A stretch of 64,000 nt of DNA from Cristatella mucedo (lineage: Eukaryota; Bryozoa; Phylactolaemata; Cristatellidae). The notes below the pieces were generated by a model. It searched no databases. It saw only the letters and a program-made list of their open reading frames with translations, and had not been told where the DNA came from. Shown piece after piece: positions 10,161-21,783 of the stretch; the first letter of the stretch is position 1, and the number at the start of each line of letters is the position of its first letter. The position numbers and the translations under genes are program-made. The stretch spans positions 2,350,501-2,414,500 of the forward strand of contig WPIO01000001.1 in assembly GCA_009760855.2 (NCBI GenBank). The letters run 5' to 3'.

Positions 10161-11399
10161 GAAGTGACTGTCGGCTTCAAATAGCCTATTCTTAACTGCA
10201 GCTATCAACATCTTGTTTATCCTATTTCCTTCGTATGTATACGCACGACTTTATAGTTTGTGACTTTTGATCTTTGCACTGAACAGCACGGGTTTAAAGC
10301 TGGGTCCTGCAGGGTAGCACCAACATGCTGCTACTTTGCTTTGCTCTGTTCAAGCCGACATCGAGGCGATCTACAGAATTAAATTGTCATAAGAGAAATA
10401 GTTCAGCGACCAGTTCAAAAGCTGAGGATAAACGATGGAAAATTCTTGGCGGAGAGCAGCTGAACACCCACGAGTGCAGGCCGGCGCTAGCATGCGACCC
10501 GAGGACTTGACTTGGGCTTGGTTGCCGGGCAACTGCGTCCTGTCACGCTATACTCGTAGCCGGACTCCGTAAACGAAGTTCTCAGAAACTACCAAGCAAT
10601 AAAGGAAAACAACTTACAACACGTAAATTTGATAAAAACCTATTAGCATTGCATGCCAAGCATAGTTGTACACACACAATTTTGCTTAGCCATTGATGAA
10701 AAAATCCAACCTCCATTAGCAAGTAAAACGTCAAGCAAGTATTCCTTACACGCCTCAGAGAACGTTATGCCTAAATCCCGGCAAAGAATGGTCGGTTTGA
10801 CAAGTGAGTTAAAGCCTAAATCGTTGCTAAATGCGTGCCAACTTTACCCTGCAAAATGTTACTTAGCGGAATAACGGGACCTGATTTACTCTCTGCTTGC
10901 GTTAGGGGCCTCTACAGGAAACACATCTCCCCTTTAATTCCTTCATTTGAATGTTGTTGGTGAAAGAAAGCCTTTTTAGTGCATGTCCAGTACATTTACA
11001 GAACTCACTTTACAATCTTTACACGGCGACATCTATTCTTTTACTGCCATCAGCATGTCCCTTTTAGCCTTTATTACTCTACCGCTTCCACTTTGCTCAC
11101 ATCCAAAATGCCTTCCTGACTCAGCTCTAACTGTGGCTTCTTTTTATTTTATTTCTAATCTAATTTCAGCGTGAGATGAAATGTTCCAACTGCTGCATGC
11201 GGACCGAAAACCGCTAGGGTACTGTGCGACGCAAATATTTTATTCGCGACGCCCATCTAGTCGTTGTGGCTACGCGGATTTGCCAACCGAGATAACGCCA
11301 CGTTGCGCGAAAATTGAACAGGAGATATTGTCACAAGGTCACGCGAGTCGCCCCAGTTTGCTCGTTTACCAGTTCGTACGCCGTGCTTTTCCGTGAACA
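10161..11399. other. unassigned DNA
   Basis: Short open frames only (up to 73 codons at 10653-10874). No repeat family or domain recognised. Confidence 0.45.
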
Positions 11400-12038
11400 C
11401 GAAGCAGAAGTGCGGCGGCGGGATGACGACCAGCGAGTGACCGGCGAGAGATCGCTGCTTTTCGCCCTAGTTTACCACCTACCGGTAACTGCTTGAGCTT
11501 TTGACGCAGACACGAGCCCCGCGGCCGACTGCTACTACTTACTTTCCACCGCTGCCTCGCCGGGCGCCGAGCGGGATGGAGGCCGCAGGCGCGCCGTCGG
11601 CTATAGCCGGGTCTGCCGCCGCACGGGCCGCTCGCGACGAGCGCGGGCGAACGACTCTGCCTCGGCATGTGGCTCTCGGTCGGAGCAGCGCGCGCACGCC
11701 GGAACGCCACCGCCGGGTCTTGGCTGCGGCGCCGAGCCGGGCCTAGGAGCGCAGCGGCTGGCCACGAGGACTGCTCTGCGCCTCCGCTAGCCTGGTGCTT
11801 GCGGCGGCGGCGGTTGGGATTGGACGCAGTGCTGTGGCCTTAGTCGACCGCGGGCAATTGCCGGATCACGTGGGTCGCTGTTCTCTGCTGTCGCGCGTGA
11901 CATATGCCGCCGATGAATTCGGGCGAGCCGAGCCGCTTGCTTTCGGGACTGAGGCGAAACTTTTCAGAACCTTTTGTCTGCGTCTTCTCACGCTCTCCGC
12001 TCCGAAGCTCTTTCTAGCTTTTGAGCGAGCTGAAAGTC

Positions 12039-12081
<43 letters not shown>

Positions 12082-12090
12082 TGAGGGAGA
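12039..12090. repeat. (GA)n microsatellite
   Basis: Nearly uninterrupted AGAGAG for about 50 bp. GA tracts can bind GAGA-type factors, but no role is shown here. Confidence 0.9.
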
Positions 12091-12341
12091 GAGAGCGGCG
12101 GATGAACGCACCGACTCGCCGGGTCCCAGAATTCAACGCTTTTCCGCGGCGCAGCGAAGCCCCGGAGTAGGCGCGAGCGGAATGCGCCCGCCGGATCCAG
12201 TCGGGCCTGCTGGGGCGCATTTCTAGTCTCTTGGGCGTGCTGTCGTTCCCTCGTCGTCAAAGGCGCCATCGTCGTCCCAGCTTGACCTCTTGACCGGAGA
12301 TAAGGACACGGCTCGCACGAGGGAGCTGAGTGCGTGGGGTC

Positions 12342-12461
12342 ATAATAATAATAATATTATTAATAATGCACTTGATAAAGCGCCCTCAGAGAACTCAATC
12401 TCTCTCTAGGCGCTATACATTTGCTGCAAAGAGAAATGCAATTGAATGGTGGGTAATATAA
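12342..12461 (-). mobile_element. LINE-A 3' tail fragment
   Basis: On the plus strand it starts with AATAATAATAATATTATTAA and TGCACTTGATAAAGCGCCCT, then the hairpin (AGAGAACTCAATCTCTCTCT), AGGCGC and TTTGCTGCAAAGAGAAATGC. It is a clean match to the end of the 53685-54460 copy and is inserted in the CpG-rich block. Confidence 0.85.
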
Positions 12462-12469
12462 TGACGTCA
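12462..12469. promoter_or_regulatory. CRE-like palindrome TGACGTCA
   Basis: Exact CREB/ATF consensus octamer immediately next to the LINE-A tail, inside the CpG-rich block. A single 8-bp match has little weight without expression data. Confidence 0.3.
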
Positions 12470-13230
12470 CTTCCGTCGATGCTCTGCGGCTCCGAAAAAT
12501 GTCACGGCTCCGAAAAGTGTCACTTCCGCAGCACAGGAGACGCTGCTGACATTTTTGCTCAGAAATTTAGGCCCGTCATCGCGTGCGAGCGGCGGCATCG
12601 TTGAACAGTAATTTTCGCCCGACATATTCCGGAAATGCGGCGACGCATGCGCACCGTCGCAGCTCTGGCAATCCTCCCGGCGTGGTCTTGTCGAGTGGCC
12701 GCTTCTCGTGGCTTCACGACTGCCACGGCTCCACTCGCCGACGTGACGCTGTCGCTCTGTGCGCTCGATCCGCAACAAAAATCTCTCAAGGTGAGATATT
12801 GCCATTGCTAAGACGCTACGGAAATGCTCGAAATTGTATTTACGACCCTCGGAAATTTTATTTATCCAAGCGTCGGGCGGCGTCGTGTACGGGCCGTGAT
12901 CTGCAGCTCGGCGACAATCCCGTTTTCCCGCCGCCGCTCGCACCCGCTTGGCGTCACGTCCTCACTCTGCCAATCGGGCGGCAAACCCAATTAACCCAGT
13001 CGAGCGGCCCGCAGAGGGTACCCTGGCGGTGAAGGCTGGATCGCGGCCCCCACGTCCAATGCGGCAGCACGTTCCCCCCCCCCAAGCAGCCGTGGCGGCA
13101 GCGGCAGCGGCGGCTAGAATTCCGCGTGGCCCCAGAAGCGGCAAAAACCAGAGCTGGAAAGCTCTCGGCGAGGCGCGAAGGCGTCTCGGACGCCCTCTGC
13201 CATTTCTGCCCTCTCGATAGAATGTCTGGT

Positions 13231-15894
13231 TCGATGTGCGTTTGCGTTTTTGAGGCTCTCGAAACTTTTTTCAAATGATTGCAGCAGTCTCGGCTACTGC
13301 CGGAGTTACTCATTAACAGCCAGTAGCCGCCGCTGAGGCCTTTGTGTGCATCGTCCATACAGTCTGCCGCACGGTCAGCGGCCACGTCACACGTCTCCGT
13401 CACACGTCTTCTCATCGCGCTAGTTAACCGCTTCGCGGCCAGCCTCTCTTGTACCGAGGTCAGAGGTAGCCCTGCAGCGACGCACCTGACTTACGACGCG
13501 TCGTACTGTCTTGCACTAGGATTTCTAGGGGCTAAGTTAGATGCATGTGATAATGCAGCTACCGTGCACGTGCACGCACGCGTTGAAGCCGGGAAATAGT
13601 CACTTTGTTGGAGGCGTGGATAACACTGATGTATTTTGTCATATGTAAACTCTAGATGAAAGAACTCCAGCACCATTTGCCTACTTTTACCTTGTAGAGA
13701 ATGCTTGCCTTGCCGTGAAAGAATTTCAAATGACTGATCCCTGTTAACGGCAGCACGCATCCCTTAAAGCTCAGCCATCGCTATGGCCGCAACTGCTCGC
13801 CTGCTTGAAGTTCATGCATGCGCAGTAGCGACGCGAACGCCGCTGTAGTGGATTGCAAAGCAGTGTGCGTCCATCATCTGTAGTCACGAAATGCATGTGC
13901 GGTAGACCGATTGGAAAGCTCAGTAACTTTACCGATGACGCTTGGTGCACACAGCCTATCGCTCTAGCTGAAGGTGCAGGTGCGGTTGTCTCACGCTGGG
14001 CGCGCGGTGCGGCTCGAGCTGGCGCGGCGGCTTGCTGCCTCCTTCAGAATGCCCGCTGCAGCACCGAGGCAGACGTTGGCTCGTCGACTGATGCCAGCGC
14101 GGTCTGCCACCAATCGCCCAGTCTAGTTTACGCTGGTTCCCGCAACGTTGAGATGAGGGCTTTCTAGAAGCCTGGCGCGTCGGTTCCAATCTCGGAGGGC
14201 AAACTGCACTTGTTCGCCGCCCTCTTGGAGCATCGGGCGCAATGTGCAACGTAAAGCGATCGACTAAGTTGGAAGTGCCACAAATGGCGCCATTTTGGGG
14301 CGAGACTCTTTGGAACATGAAACGACTATACGCGTAGCTAGGATGGGCCAAGGAGGGGCCGGATCTTGCTCTTGTCGGAGGTGGCAACCACCCATGGGCA
14401 AGTAGAAGGGTCATAGGGCAACGATTCTTCACAGCCTTTCCCAGCAGCTGTTGCTGGAGTTGACTGCCTCGCACGGCAGGTAGAACTCAAATGATCTGGT
14501 AAATGCCCCCTGATAGTGACCAGTCAGAGTCAGAACTCACCGTCACTTTGCCCGCTGCAGGCCCTGTCTTTTACGATGTGGATTTTTGCAATTGCTTTGA
14601 TTGCTCCGTCTATTCTGTAGAGTTGTGCTGATCTCCTAGCATTTCGATTGCAGAATTAGCACAATCTCATTTTATTTCAGCAATTTAACCTTTCCACAAA
14701 GTTTCTTCAGATAGTTTTGAGTTTCTGCCGTTAGGCGAGTATGGTGGCATACTGCATTTACATTTTCGCATCCGATATTGAATGTGTTTATTTATTGGTT
14801 TGAAGATGCTCTTTATTTTCTACTTCGGCAGATCGTCTGTCTTTATTTTCCTAGCGAGATTTATTGTATATCCTGGCCGTTAACCGAGTTTCAAATTTAT
14901 GCTTCATCACTGTCCGTAGGCCTATGGGATTTGAGTCTTCTGAAAAGGTGAAAGGGCTTTCTTATTCCTGATTATTGTCTGTATCCACTGGCGTCTTATT
15001 TATTGCAGTGCCGCCATTTTTTGATAGCTTAGAAAAGCTATATCCAAGTGATTTTAGTATTCGTTACGAATGACCTTGCAGAGATAATCATCCGCTTTTC
15101 GGTATTCGAGGCGTTGGCTTCCCTTACAGGGCGGACGGATCCTGCGTCCACCTACTTGCATACACTGCTTTAAGAATTCATGTAGTCAAAGTCATTTTGG
15201 ATCCCTAAGTCTAAATGAGTATTTGTTTCTCTCAGCTGATTCTCGACGGCTATTGTGTGCTTCATCTACCTTGATGCCGTGCTTTCTGACCCAGAGTGCA
15301 TGAGGAGGGTCTGCAGCTCGCTTGCCTTCACATTATCCTGCAGCCACGTGAAGGCCGCTGCCACATCTTTACGTATGACACTCACCGTGCATGACTTTCG
15401 CCGAAGGTATCTGCAGAAATGCATGTCTTACACCAAATGTACGACCCATTATTCGCGAGTTGTGGGACACTTTTTCCACTTTTTCGAGCTCCGCTCTTCC
15501 GATGGATTTGTGAATACCACAGCACAGACCTCGTCCGCTAGAAGGAGGGAATTTTTAGTGCCGGCTGCAAATACAATCGATCGACTATGCCTTGTTTGGT
15601 CAGTTTACATGCATTCGCAAAACTAAGACTGGCTGACCGCCCGCCCCATAAAGGGCACGTGGGGAGTTGCATTTTCGTTAGCGATTGGTTGTGTATCTCT
15701 CGTCTGCTGTCGAAGTTTGTGCTGCATCTTCGTTCTTTGCTACAACAGCAACTAATCCTTGCTTTGGCGCGGTGACCTTCATAAAGAAATGCGATTAGAA
15801 ATTCAGTTAATGACTGCCTGTAAATCCACCAGCTTTGAACTCATTTTACATCAGCTTCAAGAGTTTTGACAAGCTGCATTAGCTGATTCGCAGC
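13231..15894. other. unassigned DNA with orphan open frames
   Basis: The longest frames are 172 codons (13956-14474, minus) and 123 codons (15255-15626, plus, Cys-containing). Neither has a recognisable domain, and the first lies in GC-rich sequence with another frame open on the opposite strand. 14560-15250 is T-rich with almost no open frame. Confidence 0.4.
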
Positions 15895-15942
15895 TAATAT
15901 AGTAGATATATATTAATATATATATATTATAGTTATATATGA
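15895..15942. repeat. AT-rich tract
   Basis: TATATATTAATATATATATA-type sequence for about 48 bp. Confidence 0.85.
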
Positions 15943-16439
15943 ATAGCCATAGTGCCATAGTGGCATTTAACAAACAGTATCGATTTTTATTGTCAACTGT
16001 ACATTCTTAACAGGCTGGTTTATAGGTTGAAGACACTCATTATTATTTTTCAAAGCAGCTGAAAGATCTGCTATGCTGTGCTACATGGGTCAGATCTTCT
16101 AGCTAATGATCTTGATTGTGCATAAGTTTAGGTTATCAGAAGGAAGGTGGTCACCGGACCCTTGCCAACTTGAGCCCACAAGAAGGTAAGTGTAACAGCT
16201 CTTGCTTTTTGTAGTTCGCCTTCAACTTATCTCCATACATCACCTGTGGAACGCTAATATTTGCCTGCCTTGGAATAATTATGGACACTACTGGAGCAAT
16301 TAGCACGTGATTGATTCCTACCCTCTAACTGAGTTACTTAATATCTACCTTTCTAAAAATAACTGAACCGGCTGCTAATATGTAATACTTAGACTAAAGC
16401 GTGTCTCTTTAACCATGTAATGCCTATTAAAATTTCGCA
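15943..16439. other. unassigned DNA
   Basis: A strong donor-like AAG|GTAAGT (GT at 16186) has no open frame in front of it that supports an exon. No repeat recognised. Confidence 0.4.
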
Positions 16440-16556
16440 TGCTACTAATAATCATTTGATCGTGTTTTTTTACAGCATTTCTAAAGTGCCTAGAAAGAGA
16501 TTAGGATCTCTTATCTTGATATACAAATGTATTACTTTTATTATAATTACTAATTT
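16440..16556 (+). mobile_element. LINE-A 3' tail fragment (degenerate)
   Basis: CATTTGATCGTG, TTTACAGCATTTCTAAAGTG, CCTAGAAAGAGATTAGGATC, TCTTATCTTGATATACAAATG and an AT-rich end align in order with the plus-strand LINE-A end at 22600-22700. The GGGCGC arm of the stem is lost. Confidence 0.55.
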
Positions 16557-17699
16557 GATCCATTATGTTGCTCTGCTTTCGGCTAATACGGAACTTTAGC
16601 TAAGTGTGTCACCACACTAAGATTCAGGGCCCTTTTTACTTTTTTACGTGCCACGCTGCTCTCGGCCCTCGGCCAGATTCAGGCCTACAATGTAGATTTG
16701 TTTGGTCAGTAGATCCATAAGTGCAACAGACTATATGATACGTCTACCATTCATCTGGAGACGAGAATAATAGGCGGCCTTTTGGTATACCGAGCTGTGG
16801 CATTCAATTTCTGAAGTGCTTCTAAGGCTGAGGCTGAGGATAAAAGGCCAACTCCTCAATTAAGACCACCTATTTATGCACCAGCACATAGTGACTCCCA
16901 GTAATATGGGTACCCGTTTAGCACCATCTACTGATGCACGACCATTGAGGGGGACGGTCTTCACTGCAGACGGTGAAGAACTTGTTCGAAGTGACTGGTC
17001 AGGGTAGCTCAGAGACATGCATGTTTAGACATGGCCGACCATTACCTTTTCTGGAAATCAGCCACCTAATGCGAATCGGTCAGCCATCTACGGCTCTCGG
17101 GCAGTGCCTGATCGCTGCTCTTTAGTTCTATAAGCTAATTAAAGGTATATTCAGATAAATGGAAATAGACATGAGCCTTGGGAGTGCTTTAGTTCCTAGG
17201 GGAGGGCTAAAAGTCCCTGCCGTCTCCCTGTGGGTAGAAGGGTAAAAACTCGTAATGAACACATACCCTTAGCGTATGTCAGCTAAGGTTATTAAGGAAT
17301 AGCCTCAACAGGTTCCAGCTCTACCTCTCCAAAGATCAGCCACTCTTGATTAAGCTTTTATAAGCCTAGAGGAAGAGATCTACGGAACTGAGAGGGGTAG
17401 GGAACCCACGATCCCCTCCCTTCCGGGTGGAGCTGCAGTCTGCGGACGAGAGCTCCCCTCCCTAGAACATCCTCTACGGTATAGTATCGGAATAGCCCTA
17501 GTTGACCCCTCACCTAACCTCTTAGTGGCTACTAAGTCTATCTGGAGCGTGGATCTACGTGTAATAATATACGTACAAGGTACTTTGTCAGTGCCAGCAC
17601 GATTCGATACTGCCCACGAAGAACCTTTCTCCGTCCAGTGTTCTAAGTGACATTGCCAGTAGGTACTGGCGGTTCGTCCGAAGGCAAGTTGGCCAATGT
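16557..17699. other. unassigned DNA
   Basis: A 139-codon minus frame (17380-17799) runs into the CAG-rich region and has no recognisable domain. Nothing else is supported. Confidence 0.4.
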
Positions 17700-17835
17700 G
17701 CTGCTTCAACCTGAGGCCACTGAGGTCGATCATTCTTCCGACACGACGCCGACTCGATAACGAGGCTGCTCTGCCGACGAGCCGCCGAAGCTTTGCCAAG
17801 CGTCAGGCTCGGCATGCCAGAGGCGCTGCGGCCTG

Positions 17836-17874
17836 CGTCGAGGGCGCGCCGGGCCACCCGGCGCGCCCTCGACG
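17836..17874. repeat. perfect 18-bp stem, 3-nt loop hairpin
   Basis: The left arm CGTCGAGGGCGCGCCGGG (17836-17853) and right arm CCCGGCGCGCCCTCGACG (17857-17874) are exact reverse complements around a CCA loop. Each arm contains an AscI-type GGCGCGCC core. A perfect GC-rich hairpin of this length is unlikely by chance. Confidence 0.9.
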
Positions 17875-17920
17875 TCAGCTCGTTCTCGCTTGCGCTTCGA
17901 CCGCTCGTCGAATCGCGAGC

Positions 17921-17996
17921 GCAGCAGCAGCAACAGCAACGAGCAGCAGCAATAGGCAGCAACGAGCAGCAGCAGCAACAAGCAGCAGCAACAAGC
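17921..17996. repeat. (CAG/CAA)n trinucleotide tract
   Basis: GCAGCAGCAGCAACAGCAAC-type sequence for about 75 bp, interrupted by GAG and AATAGG. On the plus strand it codes polyglutamine inside a 115-codon frame (17793-18140). The opposite strand codes Cys/Leu strings. It could be a polyQ exon but nothing else supports that. Confidence 0.8.
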
Positions 17997-18239
17997 TACC
18001 AGGCGCGCTGCTGCTGCGAGAGCGACACTAGGACACAGATGGCTGATGCGGCTGCTACGGCTCCGGCCGCTCGCCGGTTCGCCTTCTGCAGCGTCGATCG
18101 GCGTCATCCACCGCATGAGCCCCCATCTCTTTCGGTCTGAGGTGGCCGCCGAGCCGGCCACCAGTAGCCACGAGGCTTAGCAGTGGCCGGGTTTGATGTG
18201 CTGCCCGGATTTATTTGCTTCCCCTAAACGACAGCTCGC

Positions 18240-18577
18240 AATGTAATGTAATGTAATGTATCTCCGTCAGTAACTCCACAAAGTCATAAAGACCATGTGG
18301 GCGTTACGCAGGAGAGTTTTGTATAGCGCACTCACAGCCTAAGCGGCTTTCGGTACGCATTCGGTAGCCAACAGACTTCGTCTCACGCAACAAAGAGAAA
18401 GTGGGAAGCATAGCAGAGTTAGGAGAGCAGTTGAGGTAGTGAGTAGCATAGAAGTAGCAGTTCAGGACCGCTGAAAAAGATGTGCCATAGTCGGCAGTTG
18501 GAGAGTAGATGTCGTTGCGTAAGAATTGTGGAAGCGAGCTCCACAGTCTAGGACCTGCAGAGCTAAAGCTTCTGCCG
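18240..18577 (-). mobile_element. LINE-B 3' end, 5'-truncated
   Basis: On the minus strand the element ends in a clean (TTACA)n tail, seen as ATGTAATGTAATGTAATGTA on the plus strand, next to GCTCGC. It carries the last coding block of LINE-B, read on the minus strand as SFSSAGPRLWSSLPQFLRN, a sequence typical of the C-terminal end of L2/CR1-type LINE proteins, in a frame of 102 codons (18304-18612). The 5' break is near 18577. The tail is among the best preserved here, so the insertion may be relatively young. Confidence 0.85.
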
Positions 18578-20106
18578 GTGTTCACACTTGTAATGCTGCT
18601 GCTGCTGCTCAAACGTCAGCACGCCGTTCTAAATATCGCTTGCAGCTGAACGATCTGACATCCGTTCTCAGCTGCAGTAGGCAGGCAAGTTCGTGCAAGC
18701 CGCTGGACGCAGTCAGCTCGCCAGCGGGCGTCGGCTTCGCCAAACGCCGCCAGCTACACGTGAACCCAAGTTGGTGCTTCACTACGGACACCAGAAAGCA
18801 TCGAAGCGCGCTCGCTTCTGCTCGCTCTCGGAAATCAACCACCCTTTAGGCTGAGGTGAAGCTTGGCTGAGGTTCGTACAGGTATATTTCTAAAGCCGGT
18901 GCTCCAGGCACACACCCCCGGCGAGTAATTAAACGGCTCTTTCCAACTGCCTTTACCGGCTGCCTCGCCATTATTGTGACTGTGGAGGTGCACGGTTCAA
19001 AGTTAATTTCTTTCTCGCTCAAAAGCAAAGATGGCCGGCTTTAATAGCATCTCTCGTGTAGTGGCAGAATAGTCCTGATGGCTATCACCGTCACTTGCAC
19101 TGGGCCACAAAGAGGACTGTCCCTAGCCGCGTCTCTGCTTGAACAGGCGCCCCAGTGTCAATTGTACTGTGCCCCTGCAGCCTACGACCCCCCCCCCCGA
19201 TGCAACCTAGCTCACTGCATTCCTGTTAGTCAGACACTCGTATCAGGGCTATGCCCCTCCACAAGGTCAGGCAACTTTTACTGAGCGGGATGCGACATGT
19301 TTGCTATGCGTGTTCAGCCTTGGTCGGCTGCGAGCCGACAAACGCTGAAGCAAGAGGGAAACTGCTCGTTGTTGCGATGGCCACTCTCTCGAAGCTTCTC
19401 GGGATAGATTTGAAAGTGAACGCCACAACGGATCCTGCATGTCACGTCCGCATATGCGGGCTCCATGCATTCTTGCATGTCGACTCTGGCGGCGAGGCTG
19501 GGCTGAGTTACCTTGAGCCCACGAGCCAGAAGCAACTCTCCCTGCGGTAGAGCGAGGCTTGCAGCGCGGCCGAGACACACTGAGTTGACCTGTCCCCTAT
19601 GTTGAGGTGCAATTCTAGCGAAACTACTCCCTGTTCCTGCCGACGACCCGGCTGCTGTGGCGGCACTTGTAGCTGCAGGCCTATTGGAAACATCAATCGG
19701 GTCAGTCTCTGCCGAAATTGAGCATCGTCGAGCTGCTGCTGCTGTTGAATCGCGCTTCCCTGAGACACTTGGTTGTGATAGCAGCTGATTTGACTGCATG
19801 CTACCCAAGCGTTGGCAGCGACACATTCTAACAGGCTTCCAACTCCGGCGAAGCCTGTCCAGTCGTCCTCTACTGCTACTCACTTCCGACTCAATCGCAT
19901 GCTTGAATTGCTCTTTGGACTCATATTTTCATGGGACTTTCTGGCTGTAGAGTGAGATAGAGTTGTGTGGCTCTACCAAATACTTTCCTATTGCCGCTTA
20001 GGGTTTGGGTAGGCCTCCCGGGAAACCTCTTACAGCAGTGACAACTTTGTTTTCCGGCTTTGCTGAGCCACAGTCAGAGAACGTTGCACAATGCGTGCGT
20101 GTACTT
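18578..20106. other. unassigned DNA with overlapping minus-strand frames
   Basis: The minus strand carries a 189-codon frame (19314-19883) that overlaps an 86-codon frame (19508-19768) beginning with a short Gln run. Plus-strand frames of about 100 codons also occur. No domain is recognised in any. A C8 run lies near 19191. A host exon cannot be excluded but is not supported. Confidence 0.35.
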
Positions 20107-20152
20107 AACCTTACCTTGCAATAACTAACCTTAACCTTAACCTTACCCTGAA
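20107..20152. repeat. short (CCTTAA)n tract
   Basis: About six CTTAAC/CCTTAC words. It differs from the animal telomere repeat (TTAGGG), so it is treated as a simple repeat. Confidence 0.75.
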
Positions 20153-20206
20153 ATACTCAGCAGGCGTAGTAACAGAACACGTTTTGTGGGTTGTTGGTAA
20201 ACATTA

Positions 20207-20372
20207 GGCGGCGATAGCTCAGAAGGTAAGGTGCTTATCCTTCACGACCGAGGTCGCGGTGTTTGAATCCTGCAGCGGGCAATATTTTATTGCAAACCGA
20301 CTAAAAGCCGTCGTGATATCCGTTAATGCTCTTTTACCACTTCTAAAAAAGAGGCCGTTAAATCAGCTAATA
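20207..20372 (+). mobile_element. SINE-1
   Basis: Head GGCGATAGCTCAGAAGGTAA, ACGACCGAGGTCGCGGTGTT, TTGAATCCTGCAGCGGGC, then AAAGAGGCCGTTAAATCAGC at the 3' end. The layout matches the copy at 48002. The altered B-box (GTTTGAATCC) makes it unlikely to be transcribed from its own promoter. Confidence 0.75.
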
Positions 20373-20560
20373 GTAGTTCGCTCATTCGTCGCAAGCAATC
20401 TTTAACGCCAACCTGCCGCCGATCATCCGGCTCATCGAGAATGGTAGCTATCTAATTAGGTCAACTGAAGTCCCCTAATTCTAAATATCTTCGAAGTTGC
20501 TTTGCGTACGAAATTTCGACGAGCTTTACCAAGACCGACCCACCGGCGAATGGCCCAAAG

Positions 20561-20690
20561 CCTTTATATTTGGCAAATAAGGGCGATAGCGGCAGCAGCG
20601 GCAGCGATAGATCTACTGATTCCTACAGCCTTTACATTTGGCAAATAGAGGCAGTGGCGGCGGCGGCGATCGATCTACTGATTGCTTACT
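20561..20690. repeat. imperfect tandem duplication, about 65 bp
   Basis: Two copies share GCCTTTA(T/C)ATTTGGCAAATA, GGCAG and GATC(G)ATCTACTGATT in the same order. The first has an extra GCAGCAGCGGCA stretch. They lie directly upstream of the candidate exon. Confidence 0.75.
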
Positions 20691-20752
20691 TTACAGCGTC
20701 TACCCAAGGAGCCTCCGTGCAGCTGCTGCTTGACTGAGTTAGTTAGTCGGAG

Positions 20753-20966
20753 ATGGCAACTAGTAAGGGCTGTGAGACGGACATGGTACCCAACGAGTAC
20801 GAGGATCAACTAGTTGAGGTCATTGATGACGGTGAGCAGCACGCGGCACGATATGGCACTAGTGGCGAGCAGTGCATGATCTTGAACATCGACGGCCAGC
20901 TGGTGCGCCACGTGACAAAGGCTACGCCAACCCAATCGCCGAAGCACCGGAACGTGACGTATATAG
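20753..20966 (+). CDS. candidate first coding exon, hypothetical protein
   Basis: The frame starts at ATG 20753 after an upstream run of stops and gives about 71 codons before a donor-like ATAG|GTATGC (GT at 20967); the frame itself would close at 20986. The product starts MATSKGCETDMVPNEYEDQL. It is acidic in the first half (EYEDQ, EVIDDGE) and has a basic, Pro/Ser-containing end (TPTQSPKHR). Codons favour G or C in the third position across most of the frame, and it is not simple sequence or a recognised transposon. These points suggest real coding sequence, perhaps exon 1 with the rest beyond an intron that cannot be located here. No domain is recognised, so no function is offered. A chance frame remains possible. 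Confidence 0.4.
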
Positions 20967-20986
20967 GTATGCAAACCCAAAACTGA

Positions 20987-21254
20987 ATAATCGCAGTCTG
21001 TGCTCTATTTTTGTACATACTCTCTGTCTCCGTCAAGGCTCTCTCTGAGAAACTTGCACAGTTAATTACGAAGAATCCATTGCAGGCTGACCCACGCTTT
21101 TTCGTTACATCGCGGCTTGGCAGAGCAATCCAGATGACGATGTATCTTTTCTGCACACTTGATACAGTCTCTGCTTTTGCATTCTGCTGCCCTGCAAGGT
21201 TAATAGCAAGTAGCATGATTCTTCTAGCTGTTTGCCTGCGTGCATACATGTGCG
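20987..21254. other. unassigned DNA after the candidate exon
   Basis: No second exon can be identified. A 90-codon frame (21011-21283) reads into the TG repeat and has no domain. Confidence 0.35.
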
Positions 21255-21281
21255 CGAGTGCTTGTATGTGTGTGTGTGTTT

Positions 21282-21325
<44 letters not shown>
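21255..21325. repeat. (TG)n microsatellite
   Basis: Nearly pure TG repeats for about 50 bp, preceded by TG-rich sequence. Confidence 0.9.
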
Positions 21326-21783
21326 ATGTGTGATTGCTACGGCATTTCGTAAGCTTGAACTCAAAGAGCTGGACATTCTCATCTCTTTACAGAATTTATT
21401 CAAGTAGGTCAGGCTTCATCGAGATCCCAGGTTGGCGCCAACCACGGCGAGTCGCGTGGAGCTGGAGAAAGCAGCCGAGCGAGGCCGCCACAGCTGAATT
21501 GGGAGCAGCGAGCTTTACAATCCGAGCTGATGGTGTGAATGCTTCGCGAATGTGTCACCAGACTCGGCATGTCTGCGGCCATACTACTGTGCGATGCTTG
21601 CTACTGTATTCGTTTCGCTGCTAACGTTGACGGATTGTAGGGCCAACTGAAAACCGCTAAGGTCTGGGATCAATATGCTGCTTGTCAAGGTCATTGGGTA
21701 CATGACCTTCTCCTTAACCTGTGTGCCGTCTCTTTATGCTTAGGCTATGGCTGAGGGCTGTTCAATATTAAGCTCGCTGTGAA
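21326..21783. other. unassigned DNA
   Basis: A 96-codon plus frame (21334-21624) without a recognisable domain. Nothing else seen. Confidence 0.35.

Larger units (their letters stand above)
11400..13230. promoter_or_regulatory. CpG-rich block, possible promoter or first-exon region
   Basis: Base composition shifts sharply to GC- and CpG-rich compared with both flanks. It contains a GA tract (12039-12090), a CRE-like TGACGTCA (12462-12469) and a donor-like AAG|GTGAGA (GT at 12791). Many frames are open on both strands (for example 143 codons at 11795-12226 plus, 158 codons at 12467-12943 minus), as expected from GC bias, and none has a recognisable domain. The promoter role is an inference; a GC-rich repeat is an alternative. 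Confidence 0.35.

Noticed and set aside
11501-13415. Many overlapping frames of 80-158 codons on both strands
   Set aside because: GC-rich DNA has few stop codons. Several frames are open at once and none shows a domain.
13956-14474. 172-codon minus-strand frame as a gene
   Set aside because: Another frame is open on the plus strand over part of it, composition is GC-biased, and no domain or splice context is seen.
16181-16191. Strong splice donor AAG|GTAAGT
   Set aside because: No open frame or conservation in front of it; one such match per several kilobases is expected by chance. The same applies to the one at 56371.
20107-20152. Telomere-like (CCTTAA)n
   Set aside because: Not TTAGGG, short and interrupted. 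Treated as a simple repeat.
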